A stretch of DNA of 64,000 nucleotides from Eumeta japonica (GCA_005406025.1 BGZK01000191.1:248001-312000); one strand, 5' to 3'; shown: positions 1-12,954, numbered from the stretch's first letter. A program made the numbers and translations. Notes: generated from the sequence alone by a model not told the origin.

Positions 1-475
1 CAATTTTCAATTGATATTTTGGTTAAGTTATTTTTCTAAGAAAATATATATTTTTTTAAATTTATTTCTTTATATTTGTTTCTTTAATATTTCAAGCGAT
101 TCATTTTTATATATGTATAGACTTATAATGGTGTTTAAGTATTAACTAAGCGCATAAATGATCGATTGGTCTGTAGTCAACACAGGAAAATCATCTAATC
201 CGGAACTTTGCTATTCATAAATTAACATTTTTCCTCTTTTATATTTGATTTAGTCCTAGAGTTGTACCTAAATCAATTAAATTATTGATTTTTATAAAGA
301 GAAACAATAAACCTAAAATCTGGACTCCGATATTATTTAGCTATGTATGCTCTATAATAATAAGCATAATAAATTTAGTTTCCTTTGATTTTTTCTCTCA
401 AAATTTTAAAAAAGAAGCCTGCTTTATCCGAACCCCTTTAGAATTCTGGTATTTCTTTACTTTCTGGCATTTCGC

Positions 476-512
476 CAAACAAGCGGCGGATAGAGTTTCC
501 GCCACTCGTTTG
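476..512. repeat. Short imperfect hairpin
   Basis: CAAACAAGCGGCGGA (476-490) is followed after seven bases by TCCGCCACTCGTTTG (498-512). The arms pair at 13 of 15 positions. It is GC-rich within AT-rich DNA. It could be the centre of a foldback element or chance, and no target duplication was found. Confidence 0.4.
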
Positions 513-620
513 TTGTTGAAATGTTTAGAAGTGAGAACTGTAAAACGACAATTAACAATTACTGTTATATACGAATTTTTTAATACTATTTTGGATATAA
601 CATAGATGCTTCTTTGTTTA

Positions 621-660
621 CTAGTGACCTGACCCGGCTTCACCCCGCTCAAATCATTAA
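621..660 (-). mobile_element. Helitron-like 3' terminus, minus strand
   Basis: CTAG at 621-624 is preceded by A and followed by a GC-rich stretch (tgacctgacccggcttcacc). Read on the minus strand this is the usual lepidopteran Helitron 3' end, with a GC-rich segment and then CTAG before a host T. Only the terminus is recognisable; the 5' TC end was not located. Confidence 0.4.
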
Positions 661-2414
661 AAATTGTCAATATATTTTTCCCTTTTTAATTAACATTGTA
701 TAACGCAGTCGGGTATTTTTATTTCATTTCAATGTTTTGTTATTTAATGTTAACGAACGAGCAACTCTTGTATATAATTTATTTCTCTGAAACGTCTCTA
801 ACGATTGTATTAAAACGTCTTTAAAATTGTTAGAGACGCAAATTTCGCATATAATATGATTTACATTATATACCTAATTATTTATTATTGGAAATTGAAA
901 TAAGTCATTTTTCCCGCGGGAAGTGATCACAATCCCACTGAGAATCCTTCAAACAGCGTAACAAAGCCGTTCGCCGAAATATCAATGTGTAAATATAAAA
1001 TATTTTGGACATAAAATAATGATAAATTTGACAGTAACAGAAATTAGTATTCTAACATATAGCAACTAAAGTACGCAATGCATTATCATAGAAAATAAAA
1101 AATATAAAGTTAACAAAGTCAATGATGACGCCACGAATTTAAAACGAATTATAATCTGGAAAATGATTAACAGGTATTGCGTCTTGTGTTTTAATGCATT
1201 TCGATTTAATGACGTATTAAAACAATTGCGGTTTTATGAATGTACTACGTGTACTTGGCATCGTGAAATTTCGACGGTCAACCACGTGGCTATGCATACG
1301 AACTTCAAGTAATAAGACCGTTTGTGGGTCGATGTTGAAATTCAATACGTTGCATTCGCTTATGAAACATAGCTCACAATATATTTAAACAGATTGAAGA
1401 CATTTTCGAATTCCGTTTTCTATTTCGCTCTCATCTCTACAGTCCGTTCTCGCTCTCGCCTCCGCTCGTCCTAACTTTAAAGTTGTAATTAAATGTGAAT
1501 ACGAGTTTAAAGTGAGGACGAGCGGTATTACATTGTTATTAAACTGTAAAGCGTCTGGGATAAACAACATAAATTAACTTTTTAAAAAAAAAAATCGCTT
1601 TCGAAAATGTATTATTTATTATATATTACTCGTTTACGGAGTTGGTTCGCGCTAAAAATTAATCCGATGCAATTATGAATCCCTAGAAGATTTTTTTTTA
1701 ACAACATATTGTAGATTATATTTCCTTTTGTCGTATTTTAGCTGCAACCCACTCCGAAGACGACTAATTATTTGAAAAGGTTTTTGAAGGCGATTCTTAT
1801 TTTATTTTTGAGAAAGTTAATTTTTAAAATTTTTTTCTTATGGAGTAATTATAATTTTATTATTCATCACGCTGCTTTGCGTGTGAATGAAGCCATATTT
1901 AATGGGATTAGCCGGGCGTCTCAGGTTAAATAGAAAAATAGTTTCGATATCGATAAAATCCATAAAATCGATATCGAATTTATTGTCCGGTAGCGTTGGT
2001 AATCATCCCAGGGTCTTTTATATGCATTTAGTTGGAGTACAATTACCAAATTATTCTTATAAAAACTACATAAATTATTCCCCTTTATAACATAAAAGTT
2101 CTACAATTTATGCAGATCACATTCACTTCCACATTAGATCAATTCACCATATTTCTTTGTTGTCGCTTAAATGTTTTGACGTGTTTCTCCTTGGACATCG
2201 CATTGGAATTATATAGATGAATTAAAGTATGTGGATAGATCAATAAGTAAATTTGATTTTGTGTATACTAGCTTTTACTAGTAGCCGTCGAAGAGTAGTT
2301 TCTGTCCATAAATCCCAGTTCTATCCCCTAACTCTTAACCGTTGAGGAGTGCTGTGGCTTATGATATTAGTTCAGCAGCATGTATGGTGGCTCCAAAACG
2401 TAAATAACTAAAAT

Positions 2415-2655
2415 AGGGTTCAAACGCACTGTATATGCCTACGATATTTAAGAATATTCTTCGATTTCCCTGGGATTCCACCATCTGATTCTGATTTGGT
2501 GACTATGGGACCGCCTCGACAGTATACAATTTCAAACAAAAAAAATGTTTCAAATCGGTTCACAATTGACGAAGTTATCACTGAAGATACATCAAAAAAC
2601 CGTGTGTATGTACTTACGTACGCATGTGACACGAAATAAAAAAACACCAAATTTT
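2415..2655. repeat. Lepidopteran-type interspersed repeat remnant
   Basis: The block reads 'ttccctgggattccaccat', then 'gattctgatttggtgacta', then 'caaatcggttcacaattga'. From memory this order matches a repeat common in moth and butterfly genomes ('CCTGGGATCCCATCATC...AAATCGGTCCAGAA...'). I cannot assign it to a superfamily, and the ends are not defined. Confidence 0.4.
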
Positions 2656-3064
2656 TTTACGGGCGTGCTAATACTCTATATTCGTAAAAACAAGTGTACA
2701 AAATAAACTAGTTTTCTATATATCTGGATACGGACTTAATTAATATACGAAAAATAATTATAATACACTATTTATTAAATAATAATGTAATAATAATAAG
2801 TAAAATATGACGTAAACAAATAAAAATAATATATACCGACAATTAATTTCAAATCTATAAACTTACTTAAAAAAATTTATAACATAAAAAAAAAAAAACA
2901 CTTTTATAACTAGTATTCACAATAAATATCATTAATCACTATATATAATTTAAAAACAAACACACTGGTATATATACATTTATAAATATATTTTATTCGT
3001 ACTACTATAAAACGCATATTATAAATTCAGAAGTATTTGAATATCTACTTTAAATATAGTTATC

Positions 3065-3310
3065 AGTTTTCACGCGCATGTAAACATACATGGTAGATGT
3101 CCTCATTTTGCTTTAATGGTAGCCCTTTCTGCAAAACTTGAAAGACATTAATCAATCAACTTTGAGCTGTCGATTTACATGTTGGTTTGCGCGCGCATCG
3201 TAAAAATTCACTCTCATGATTTTTGCTTAACGCATCAAAATAAATATAGCTTTAAAAATACAAACATACGAACACAGAACCTCCTCCTTCTTTTGAAGTC
3301 GGTTAAGAAG
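3065..3310. repeat. Interspersed repeat remnant ending in 'ttttgaagtcggttaa'
   Basis: The end of this block (acagaacctcctccttcttt, then tgaagtcggttaa) is a tail I recognise as recurrent in Lepidoptera, usually beside the type of repeat seen at 2415-2655. The AT-rich stretch between the two (2656-3064) may belong to the same decayed insertion. No coding capacity is seen. Confidence 0.4.
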
Positions 3311-5091
3311 CACCTTCTGTAGTCCTCTAATCAGATAAATTTAAATAAACAAATGAGAGCAGATAAACAGACAATAAAAGCTCACTCTTGGTACAATAAA
3401 TAAATAAAAAAATACGATTACTAGTTTTTTATCGGCTTTAAAAAAGGAGGAAATTCTATTTTCGTCTGTATGTATTTTTGCACACATACATACATACAAT
3501 TAATGACATAAAATGTAAAATGAAAGGTTACATACAATTATGCAGATTTGGATAATTTATCAGAACATTGTTGATATAAAATTACGCAGTATATCTTTCA
3601 TTCTATTTCAAAACAATAGTTATGCGAAGAAAGTAGCATGTCGGGTCGATTAAATTTAAACTATTGGACGGTAACGAACATCGGAAGTTAGTTAAGTTGA
3701 CTTAGCGTGAATAGTTTTCCCGTAACCAATCGCACTATCGCATTACCGTTGGAAAACAGCAATTTTTTTTGATACACTTTTCCTTTATATAATGAGGCGA
3801 TGTGTTTTTTATCACTTTAATGATGTCACGTGCGAGTTTACATCGAAAATTCTTGTGGTTCACAAAACGAAATCACTAAATTGTTAAATAAATATCTACG
3901 AATACTCTGGTTTTGGTTTATGCATTAATACAAAAGGCATTTATTTTTATTAAAAGTGCGACTATATGTTTCTTTTGAACGTATTTTTAACTCGGCTATC
4001 GGGAGTTGATTAAAAAGATTTATCTTAAATTTTTGTTTCACCTATACCAAAAACGTTTTTTTAACATCTTTTTTTTTAAGATATCTTAATAAAAGAAAAT
4101 AATTAGGCCCATAATTAGAACGTGTTAAATGTGTGGTCTCATTTGTATATCTAGATCTAGAATCTAGAAAAAAATATATAGTTAGACAGAGGTGGCGAAT
4201 TTTGAATGCAGTTGGAATAATTCGATGCTGCATTGAGCACATCATAAAAATGCTGGTTTAACACTAGATCATTAAGCGTGGTCGTTGGGCACGACATTCA
4301 ACTGAAGGGAAAAAACTGAAATAAACGATAAGCTTTCTCTTTCATTGGCGTACACCCGAAATCCGGCTCCGCTTTCCAGCTATAGTCGCTTTCAAAACGA
4401 CACGGGAGAAATTATAGGAGTCCATACGCGGCGCTGCGCGCGCGCCGAATGCAAACTACTAGTGGAAAGCACCGATCGAGATATTAATTTAGTACACGAA
4501 AGGACGATGGTTTCATGTTTTATTTATTTACTCATTACCTTCGGAGTCCTTGTCATACCGTGATTATTGAAAATTGTAGTCTTATGTTCCGTTTATTTGG
4601 TATAACAAACCAACAACAGTCACAATATTAAAGTTTCATATTGACATATGTTTACACGGCAGTGTTATACAGAAACCAGTGGCATTATCTACAAGGAAAG
4701 AAAAAAGAAATACAATCTTTAACAGCATTTTTTAACAGAATTTTATGGTTTTTTTCTTGTAAGACAAAAACGACAACGAAAATAATTCTACTTTGGGTAA
4801 ATGCTCTTTAAACATGTTCGTTATTGTATAGTTACGGGAGCTCGTTCACCCGCGTCACTTTTACGTCGTTGAGGCGGACAGATGTAGTGAGCACGCTCGC
4901 TAGGAATGCGAGTGAAGCTGCTTCGAACACGCTAGCGAATTAGTCGACTCATTTGAATACAGTCAAATTTGTTGCGACAAATATTAAATAAGGTGTTGCA
5001 TCGTGCATCAAACGTCTCATTCATAGTGCACTCATAGAGTATCTGTTTAATAATGGTATATAAGAATGCGATAGTGATTTAAACATTATAA
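3311..5091. other. Noncoding stretch with a mildly GC-richer patch
   Basis: No gene is recognisable. Around 4850-4945 a GC-richer patch with repeated CGCTAGC/GAGTG-like words lies in AT-rich DNA. It could be a regulatory patch or repeat debris, and I cannot tell which. Confidence 0.4.
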
Positions 5092-5600
5092 CCAGCTTTC
5101 TGCCCGCAGCTTCGTCCGCGTGGACGTTGGACCTGTTCCTTCGTCTAATATGTGGAAAAACGTCGCTGTCAATCACAATGTCATTCCCGTTTTCAATTCT
5201 GGTTCTGGCACTGTTTGTTACTGATACTAATTGACTGACAGGGCCGGATCTACCATACGGCTTTTTGGGCTTCAGCCCAGGGCCCCGTGGATTCAAAGGG
5301 CCCCCGGCTAAGTCAAGTCAAAGTCAAAAATAGATGATAATGCGAAAAAATAGGTAGGCCCCTGAGTAGCATTAGCCCGGGGCCCCCTTAACTCACGGTC
5401 CGGCCCTGTTGACTGACCTCATACAGTTTGGTTTCGATGCCGGTTACGCTATTGATTCTAGTCCCGAATACTCTGTTTCCACCGCAATCTTATTTTCAAT
5501 TAAGATTCTTTATCCCGGCTCTCGATTCTGTCCCCCGGCCTGCTTTCAATTGTGACGACGCTCACGGTTCTGATTCGGAACCAATAATCAGAATATAGGC
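5092..5600 (-). mobile_element. Non-autonomous Helitron remnant with GATTC-type tract
   Basis: CCAG at 5092-5095, preceded by A, is the minus-strand CTGG (CTRR) 3' end. It adjoins tttctgcccgcagcttcgtc and the cgcgtggacg stem. Inward lies a degenerate hexamer-like tract rich in gattctg/ggttctg/tttcaatt words, at 5150-5230 and again at 5430-5590. The tract is interrupted by a MITE at 5239-5408. The same combination of end and tract recurs at 29854-30005. The 5' end was not located. Confidence 0.5.
5239..5408. mobile_element. hAT-type MITE, 170 bp, perfect 8-bp TSD
   Basis: The element begins CAGGGCCGGA and ends TCCGGCCCTG, giving a 10-bp terminal inverted repeat. It is flanked on both sides by identical 8-bp copies of TTGACTGA (5231-5238 and 5409-5416). 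An 8-bp duplication with CAGGG ends is the hAT signature. It has no coding capacity, so a hAT transposase elsewhere would have mobilised it. It is inserted inside the Helitron remnant at 5092-5600. Confidence 0.9.
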
Positions 5601-6815
5601 TATAATGGTCTGGAATGGTATATTTTTCTATGTGTGAAAAAACTTTTATACATTATACGAACCCACTAGCCACCACCGAGGATAAAAAAATTTGTGACAT
5701 CCGATTTAAATGAAATAATGCCTGTACTTTTATCACGGTCAGAATCTATGTACACGTAAAAAAAAATAGTACGTGGAGTCCCTCCGCGCGGAACAAAAGA
5801 AACTTCGTAATGTTGAAATGAAAATAGGAAGGGCTAGAAATTGCGTTTTTCGTCGCACGTTACAATTGCGAAAAACAATTACGAGACGAAATCTATCGAC
5901 TCACTCTCTTTCTTTCTCCTACTTTCTACCTTTGTGTCCTTCTCTCCTCGCGTTGGAATATTGACGCTACTCGTTGCTAACGCTCGCACTGGTCTGTAAT
6001 AGGTATATTACGCGCATGCGTTCGAGTGCCACGCATTCACTCTCGCTCTGTCTCTTTCTATTCCCCCTCTGCAAGAGCGTTGAACGTTTAACGCAACAGT
6101 GCTTTCATATCCCCTCCATGGTAGCGTTAAACGTTTAACGCAACCTTGTTGGAAGTCGCATTAGAAGTTTAACTTCAAAAACAACATTAAAATCCGTTAT
6201 GTAATTTCAAAGATTTGCGCCAACAGATAGACAGACGAAAAATTTAAAGGTCGTAGTTTTTTTACATTATGTTTCGTCTCCCCTCATCTTTCATAAATAC
6301 CTTCAATGTACAGATACATCGGATTATACTGTATTGTTTATTAATTTTTTTAACATATTTTACATTTTTTTTAACAGTGTACAGAAATTTCGTATCGACT
6401 GTTTGTTTGCTCGTCTATAGATAAATATATGTTTTAAATTGAAATTATGCAAGTCAGGCATATATTTTTACATAAGTCATATACATTGTTATTTAAATTG
6501 TGAAACGATAATAATTAGAAATACATACACAACATTTACTTAACACGTCAAATATGGCACAAAAAAAGGCCGTCGTCGGCGCGGCGCTGCATCCGGTTTT
6601 TCCGGAAACGGAACAATTTCTTCGTCAATATAAATAATCGTTGTTTGCGATGACACGCGTTAAAAATTGAATATTTTAACATACATTACACGGTAATTTG
6701 AGTGGCCCGCCGGAAGCTGTTGTGTAACGTATGCGAAAGACAGAGATGTAAGGCGTGTTATGGCGTAATTTCGAGCAATACGCTCAATAGTTAAATTTAA
6801 ATTTTAAGTCTATAA
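5600..6815. other. Noncoding stretch with pyrimidine tracts and palindromes
   Basis: No gene is seen. A CT-rich tract (5885-5950, 6045-6075) and two related palindromes (6077-6094, 6124-6141) resemble the interior of the repeat near 10522-10740, including a shared gcgcatgcgt word. A small CpG-dense patch lies at 6560-6612. Confidence 0.4.
6077..6141. repeat. Pair of 18-bp palindromic repeats
   Basis: GCGTTAAACGTTTAACGC at 6124-6141 is a perfect 18-bp palindrome. GCGTTGAACGTTTAACGC at 6077-6094 is a copy with one mismatch, 47 bp upstream. Both are followed by 'aac'. Their role is unknown. They could be a dyad protein-binding site or subterminal repeats of a decayed transposon. Confidence 0.6.
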
Positions 6816-6957
6816 CAGTGGTGGATTTATTTATATTTTTTATGAGCGTAGGCCACTTTATTTCCGCCGCCCCGTGTACCTTTCTAAAATAATAATTTTC
6901 TGAAATCTGCCGCCCCTAGGACGCCGCCTATACGGCCTATCGATAAATTCAGGACTG
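6816..6957. mobile_element. hAT-type MITE, 142 bp, perfect 8-bp TSD
   Basis: The element starts CAGTGGTGGATTTAT and ends ATAAATTCAGGACTG, an imperfect terminal inverted repeat matching 12 of 15 positions. It is flanked by identical 8-bp copies of GTCTATAA (6808-6815 and 6958-6965). The interior carries 'ccgccgcccc' and 'gccgcccctagg' words in opposite halves. It is noncoding. The TSD length and CAGTG ends indicate hAT mobilisation. Confidence 0.88.
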
Positions 6958-7324
6958 GTCTATAAATCTTAGACGCATTCATTTTAAAATGTTCGTAGTT
7001 TAAATGTTCGCTAGTTCAAATATACGTCACTACTAGGGAGATGTCTATTAATCATTGCTAACGTTTGTGAACCCGGTGTTGGATTAGTATGAACAATTGG
7101 AAATATATCATAAACAAAACAAAAAACATGAAGCTATTCTAATAAAATAAATGATATTATACTGCGCAATTATAATTATTTTTCAATAATAAATTATTAA
7201 AGTAACTTTTGAACAGTCTATCGGCTATTATTAGGCTCGATATTATCTCGTTACTCGGCTGACTCGAGTGTCGGCCGTCGTTGAATACAAAACTAACGAT
7301 ATCCCTTTACTTTCCCCACCGCGC

Positions 7325-7400
7325 CGCAGTCGGTGCCCGCGAGAATCGAACCCCCGAGTCAGTCTGAAACCAGCCTTTCACAGAGTGCAACGCGAGTTAC
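7325..7400 (-). repeat. tRNA-like / SINE-like fragment
   Basis: On the minus strand the block contains GGGGGTTCGATTCTCGCGGG, which fits a Pol III B box (GGTTCGANNCC-like) with T-arm-like flanks. No convincing A box or full cloverleaf is visible upstream, so a functional tRNA is unlikely. A decayed SINE head is the better reading. Confidence 0.3.
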
Positions 7401-8636
7401 ATACAATTTCAATATTACGACCTCGGAGCAAAAAAAAAATATTATATGTTATATTATTTTTTTGAATTATAAATAAAGTGAACGTGACAGTGATGAAGGA
7501 TTGAAAGTATAAAATCAGATTTAGTGGTTTACTTTGTAGCGGATCTATAAGTCCGTAATGGCGTGTTTTTTAAATTATTTCTCTTAAATCGTAAACAAAA
7601 ATAATTATTAACACTTAGATATTTGTACTGATAGAGGTAAATTTTGAAAGTAAATAAACATCGGTCCCACAAATGTTACCTGAAGGCGAGTAATACTTGG
7701 ATGAGATGAAAAATTTAAAGGCATGAAGAACATTTGTATTAACTTCGTGTATTTTTGGAAAAAATTTTTTTGCTTATAAAAAATATATTTTAATATTTTT
7801 ACGCGATTAAAGCTCCTATCAGATGGGTAAATAAGGCATTTCTTCACAAATAAATGCAATCTCTAAAAGAAAAAATATTATAAACAACCGGTATGGCATC
7901 CTCATAATATTCTTATTATAAATGTAATATGGGGATGATATAACGTTACTTTATTTTTAAATACATATCATATATATTAAAAAAAATAACATTCTATTAT
8001 AATAAAAATTAATGGTTGGTGTAATTCCATAAATATTTAAGATATTAAATTTTGAATAAGAACAAATATTATTTTCAATTTAGTTTACTAATTTTATTTA
8101 CAACTCAAAAATTAATAAAACAAAATATTTATAATAATACAAGTCATAAATTTCATATCTAATAAAAAATTCAACTATAAAAACATATTTTATCAAATTA
8201 CGAAGTTATGAAAGATTATGTTTTAATTTTGTAAGAAATGCTTTTTAGTTTTTGTTACTTTGAAGTACAAACAATAGCTTTCTACGTCGTAGTAATATTG
8301 AATTTTTTTTAAATTCATGTCCTATAGATTATAATTTCAGAGATCTATTAAAAAAATCAAGATCAATTACAGTATAGATGATACATATAAGTAGATATTT
8401 TAATTTTATAATATCGATTTTGATTTCGCCGTGATAACATTCATCTAAAACTGTCTTTCTAACGAAGTTAATATAATTGACAGTCATTTTTTTTATTTAT
8501 TTCCCTCGAACGAAGCAAGTATTCCAACACACATGAGTAGAAACTGGAAAAAGTAGAACATTGTCTATGACCATAGAGTACAAGAGGAAAACAACAAGAA
8601 AGATTAATCGCTGTTTGCGTACGAGATGATACTGTT

Positions 8637-8725
8637 AGGCGGTAAGTAGTGCGGCGCGGCGAGCGGCTGCGCGGCGATTTGTACCCGGCGCGGGTGCTGT
8701 CCACGGACGTCGGCCGCATGCGCCG
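8637..8725. promoter_or_regulatory. CpG-dense patch, possible regulatory DNA
   Basis: About 90 bp are very rich in CG dinucleotides (gcggcgcggcgagcggctgc; ggcgcgggtgctgtccacgg) within AT-rich DNA. No ORF with coding character is associated. In insects such patches can mark promoters, enhancers or young repeats, and the sequence does not discriminate. Confidence 0.25.
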
Positions 8726-10521
8726 GAGTGTTTGTTTAAGATTATTTGTAAAACATTTAGGAGCTCTTGAAAAAGAAATGTAATATTGAAACTGATATAA
8801 AACGCTTGACATCGGATATTATAGTTTTAAATTGCTGGCGATCAGCAAAGAGAAGCAAGTACGGTCATTGTCAATTTGTCGTACATCACATTTATTATCA
8901 CTTAAGTCTGCTATATACAGAACTTTATAATGAGAGCTATCATTGAATTTGTTTGTGGGTAGCATGCCTATTAAATGAGTTATGTTGATTTGAAAATTAC
9001 GAAGATGTTATGAAATTCCATACCGTATTATGGAATGGCATAATTCTGATCACTAAACCAATCGAATTCTATAATAAAGGAAACGAATCCTTGAAACGGA
9101 TGCAGCTATGGAGAAAAAAGAAACGAGGAACTTGTCCGTTTGTTCATAATTGTGTTATATAATTCGAATAAGGCACGTAAAATCGTTCGGTGCGACACCT
9201 TTTATTTGCATTCGCAGATTGTATTCCAGTCTTTTCTGAAAAAATCACAATGATGTATTGCATATCTAATTCAGAGATTCATTAGATACAAGTCGAAGAA
9301 AAATGGTTCTATATCTATATTTTACGTCTGGCATTAGTCGCAATTTCGCCCGCAAGGATGTGAAGTAAATTATTTAGTTTTTTAAATCTACCCCTGTTTA
9401 ATCTACTTTCCAAACTCGCTATCAATTTTGTTTCCGGTCCTAGTCTTTTTGATTCTTCCAATCTCGCTGTAATTGCCGATCTCAGTAGACCTTTCTTGAA
9501 CACTGCTGTTAGTAAAAAACGAATCAGGGAAAGAAATTTTTAAGGTGGTCGTGGGATAAAGATAAGTAAGGATTAAGTATTGTTTCAAATGCTTATAAAC
9601 AGTTTAAAAAATTGTATATCGATATTTGCATTTTTCGAGATGGGTCCCCAAATTCCAATCCAACTACGAATTTATATATAAAGCTAGCATAAGTTTGCCG
9701 GTTTTAGAGCGATCTATAAAATAAAAGCGAACGGAACTTTTTTCGTGTTTTGAAAATATACCGATTATCACTCGCAGTATTTATATCCGAACCGGAATTT
9801 TCGAAAACCCATAAAATTCTGCATCTAAAATTCTACTTGTCATCGATGCTGTTCAAAGCAAGATTCGCTCAACTAGTATTCTTTAGTATTCAACTGACCA
9901 TTTACAACGAGGAACACAATACAATAAAACCAAATTAAACAAGCTTAATATATATATATATATATGTCAGACAGGTCATATAACACGTTTTAAAGCTGAA
10001 AAGTTTGCAATGAAGAATGACTACGCGAAAGCAGTATGTTAAGACATAACACTATAGGTACTTGTGGGACTCTTAATTGTAGACGTCATGCATGTGACCT
10101 TTCATACGCGTAAGAAATAAAACCGAAAGGATTACTAAATTTATATTCATGTAAGGAAAGAACGATCGTGTCGTGCGGCGCGCGCGCACCCGGAATACGC
10201 AAGTCGGGTTCAACAAGTGAGGCATTGTTCGGCGTTAATCGATGTTAAGCGTAGTTTTCGTTTTCTAATTAACTTTCACTGGACACCTCACACGCCAGGA
10301 CTACACCGATACATACTTTTCTTTTCTACAACATTTGTTTTTAAATTAATATGTCTTTGGATACAGGATACAATTTTGAAAAATTGTATTGTCCAAAATT
10401 CGAAATCAAAATTCACGTTGATACTCACTGGAAAAAAACGTGTTTTGTTTCTCTCCGTAAAATATATATAACGTAAAACATCTTACAGACGCAGTTCGGT
10501 ACCAGTCGATTTATATATGAA

Positions 10522-10740
10522 TTAGTTTTTCTCGTAGCTTCACCCGCGTGAATAAAGAATCTCGATGCAGGCTACGACATTTATCATACCCATTCGTGTC
10601 AACTGGCTCTCTCTTTCTCTTTCCCTTATTTACTCTCTCTCTCTCACAACTCCTCGCTCCATATCTTCCTCTCTTCCTTTTTAGTTTCTTTTTAAGCTAT
10701 TGCATAGCTTCTATCGCGGGCCTTGAGCGTGGAGACTGAA
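10522..10740 (-). mobile_element. Helitron-like remnant, minus strand
   Basis: TTAG at 10522-10525, preceded by A, is the minus-strand CTAA 3' end. It is followed by tctcgtagcttcacccgcgt, the degraded GC-rich terminus. Inward lies a CT-rich tract at 10600-10685 (ctctctctttctctttccc). This matches the layout of the copies at 5092, 15226 and 29854. The 5' end was not found. Confidence 0.45.
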
Positions 10741-12954
10741 TCCAGAAATTCCGTAACGAAAGTAACCTAACACCCCCATTACGACCGGCACAGCGGTGAT
10801 ACTTTTTACTTTTGTCATCTATCGATGAATAGCGAACTTTTAATGATTTTTTTGAAATATCACGCTTGTCTCTTTAGTTCAGCAACTAGCCTCTAGGTGG
10901 CATTGTATGTATTGTTGTATCGGCGTTACTGCGCATGCGTAATCCCCCTCTTCGCTCCGAAATCTGGTGACTCATTCCTGCTCAGAGTTTCGGCGTTAGG
11001 GCACCTCCTCAAAAAAAAATACTGCATAAATAAAATAAATAAATAATTATAATTGCATAAGTTGATAAAAAATACTATGCAATAGCTTTACCGCGGCAGT
11101 CCCCGAGTGCCACACGTGTTTTTTAAATACTACGGTGTCGTCATCGCCCTTCCTAATTCATAACTTACCACCATAATTCACTATTTACTACCTTTCGTGT
11201 AACTTGTTTTTCAGCGAATAAAACTAACATCATCATTTTATTTGCCTTATTAAATACTTGTGATGTAAATCAATTTAGTTTTTGCATTAGATCGTTTCGC
11301 AATTGTTTCCTTTAAAAAAGTAATATACGTCACTCTCCCCGGCCCTCAAAGAGCCACGTCGACCCTTTGCCCAGACTGTGTGCGACAAAGGAACGGAAGA
11401 ACCAACAAATACACTTTCGCTTTTATAGTATTAACAAGACTTGTCGTCAAGATGATATTATAGCATTTGGTGATATGTAAATTTTCATACAAATCTCCTA
11501 AATTTAACTTGGGACGTCATGTATGCTTTGAGGGACGTCCCAAATGGGCTTACGGTAGCGTAATCTATGGCTATCATAATGCAATTATCATCGCGCAGCA
11601 ACCACCTTATGGGTCCTACGACTTCAATGCCGTGTGTTTCTAACAGGCCCTGTACCGAATTTGGTTTCTAATTCACCTGATTATTCACTTCCTTTTTTTT
11701 AACGTATTTCGTAGATACGAGTGCGGACCCGGGGAATATATCATTATGTCTATTTAATACGTGAATATTGCTTGCAGAAAGCAAATAAAAACACTATTAA
11801 GTAGACGCGCTTGTCATTGATATCATCCCTGAGTTAGGCTTAACAATACTAAGAGGAAATGAGAGAATTTTTAAAATAGGCTTAAAAATAAAAACAAGCA
11901 TTATCCGATCATAATATACCCGTAAATTAGGTTCGGAAAGCCAAATTTCATATATTATGTAAAAAAATACTTAAAGATATAAGTACAAGTTGTGATGGAA
12001 TCGAGGCTAAATTATTTTCCATTGTAGGTTCCTTGTAAAGTATGTAAATGCTGGTATAATAGTAGTTATATTGAAATGCAAATGAAAAAGAATATTACAT
12101 TTTCTTTAAATCAACTTTTTCACGTCATAAAATTTCCTGGTGGAGAAAGTTACGATAACTAAGTGTTACGTGACTAATCCATCACGATTGTTCATACAAC
12201 AGTTGAATTTGACTAGTTTAATATTAATTTTAGTTCTCTATTGGATTTTTCCTTATTTTCTAAAATCATTTTAAAAATGCATTCAAATTGCATATTTAAA
12301 AATAGTACGTCACAATAATAAAGTTAGACGCCACAATTTTTTTGTATCATTCCGTAGCCTATCACAAAACGCCAACGACTAAAAATAAAGAAAATATAGC
12401 TTAAGGACTTGGATTTTGCATCGAAACTTAAAATAAATCAAAAATGGACGGACTTTACGTATACGAGCTATGTACTTGTTATGACATTGCATAGTAATCT
12501 AAAATTAATTAAAATTAATTTTGTAAATGAAAAAAAAAAACAGCCAAATATGAGTTCATGTGATTGCTTGCTGCTTGCAGCGCCATCAGCTTCTGAGAAA
12601 CATTAGGTAACATACCACTCAGCATTTGTGACCCTTTTGATTTCCTTAGGGTATCGACACGAAAAAATGCGGCAAAAAAATATCTGGGATCAAAGTTGTT
12701 CCTGCACTTCTCGCTCGCTTAACTTCGATAGACTATCGTTTATTCTAAAATAGCCACACGATCGACTGACCTTATATTTTTAGATTATACTGGTATACAG
12801 TCCAAGTAAGACTTGCGCACAAAGAGTTCCGTACCATCGTCCAATATTTAACATTGCATATTCTTAAAAAAAAGTTAATAAAAAACAAGGATAATAAAAA
12901 AACAATAATATCCAAAAAAAAGAACATCCAAAAGAACAGGTTTCTTGTATTCAT
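10741..12954. other. Noncoding stretch
   Basis: AT-rich, with no gene or repeat that I can delimit. A gcgcatgcgt word at about 10931 echoes the one at 6012 and suggests further Helitron-family debris at 10740-11000. Confidence 0.4.

Larger units (their letters stand above)
1..2414. other. AT-rich noncoding stretch
   Basis: No exon with coding character is visible on either strand. The short open frames are low-complexity, AT-driven and lack recognisable domains. The only structures I can support are a small hairpin at 476-512 and a Helitron-like terminus at 621. A pyrimidine-rich patch near 1420-1480 is unexplained. Confidence 0.6.
6966..10521. other. Noncoding stretch
   Basis: No convincing exon on either strand. 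Supported contents are the tRNA-like block near 7325-7400, a CpG-dense patch at 8637-8725, a TA microsatellite at about 9949-9966 and a short GC patch (gtgcggcgcgcgcgcaccc) near 10174-10192. The rest is AT-rich without recognisable structure. Confidence 0.5.
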
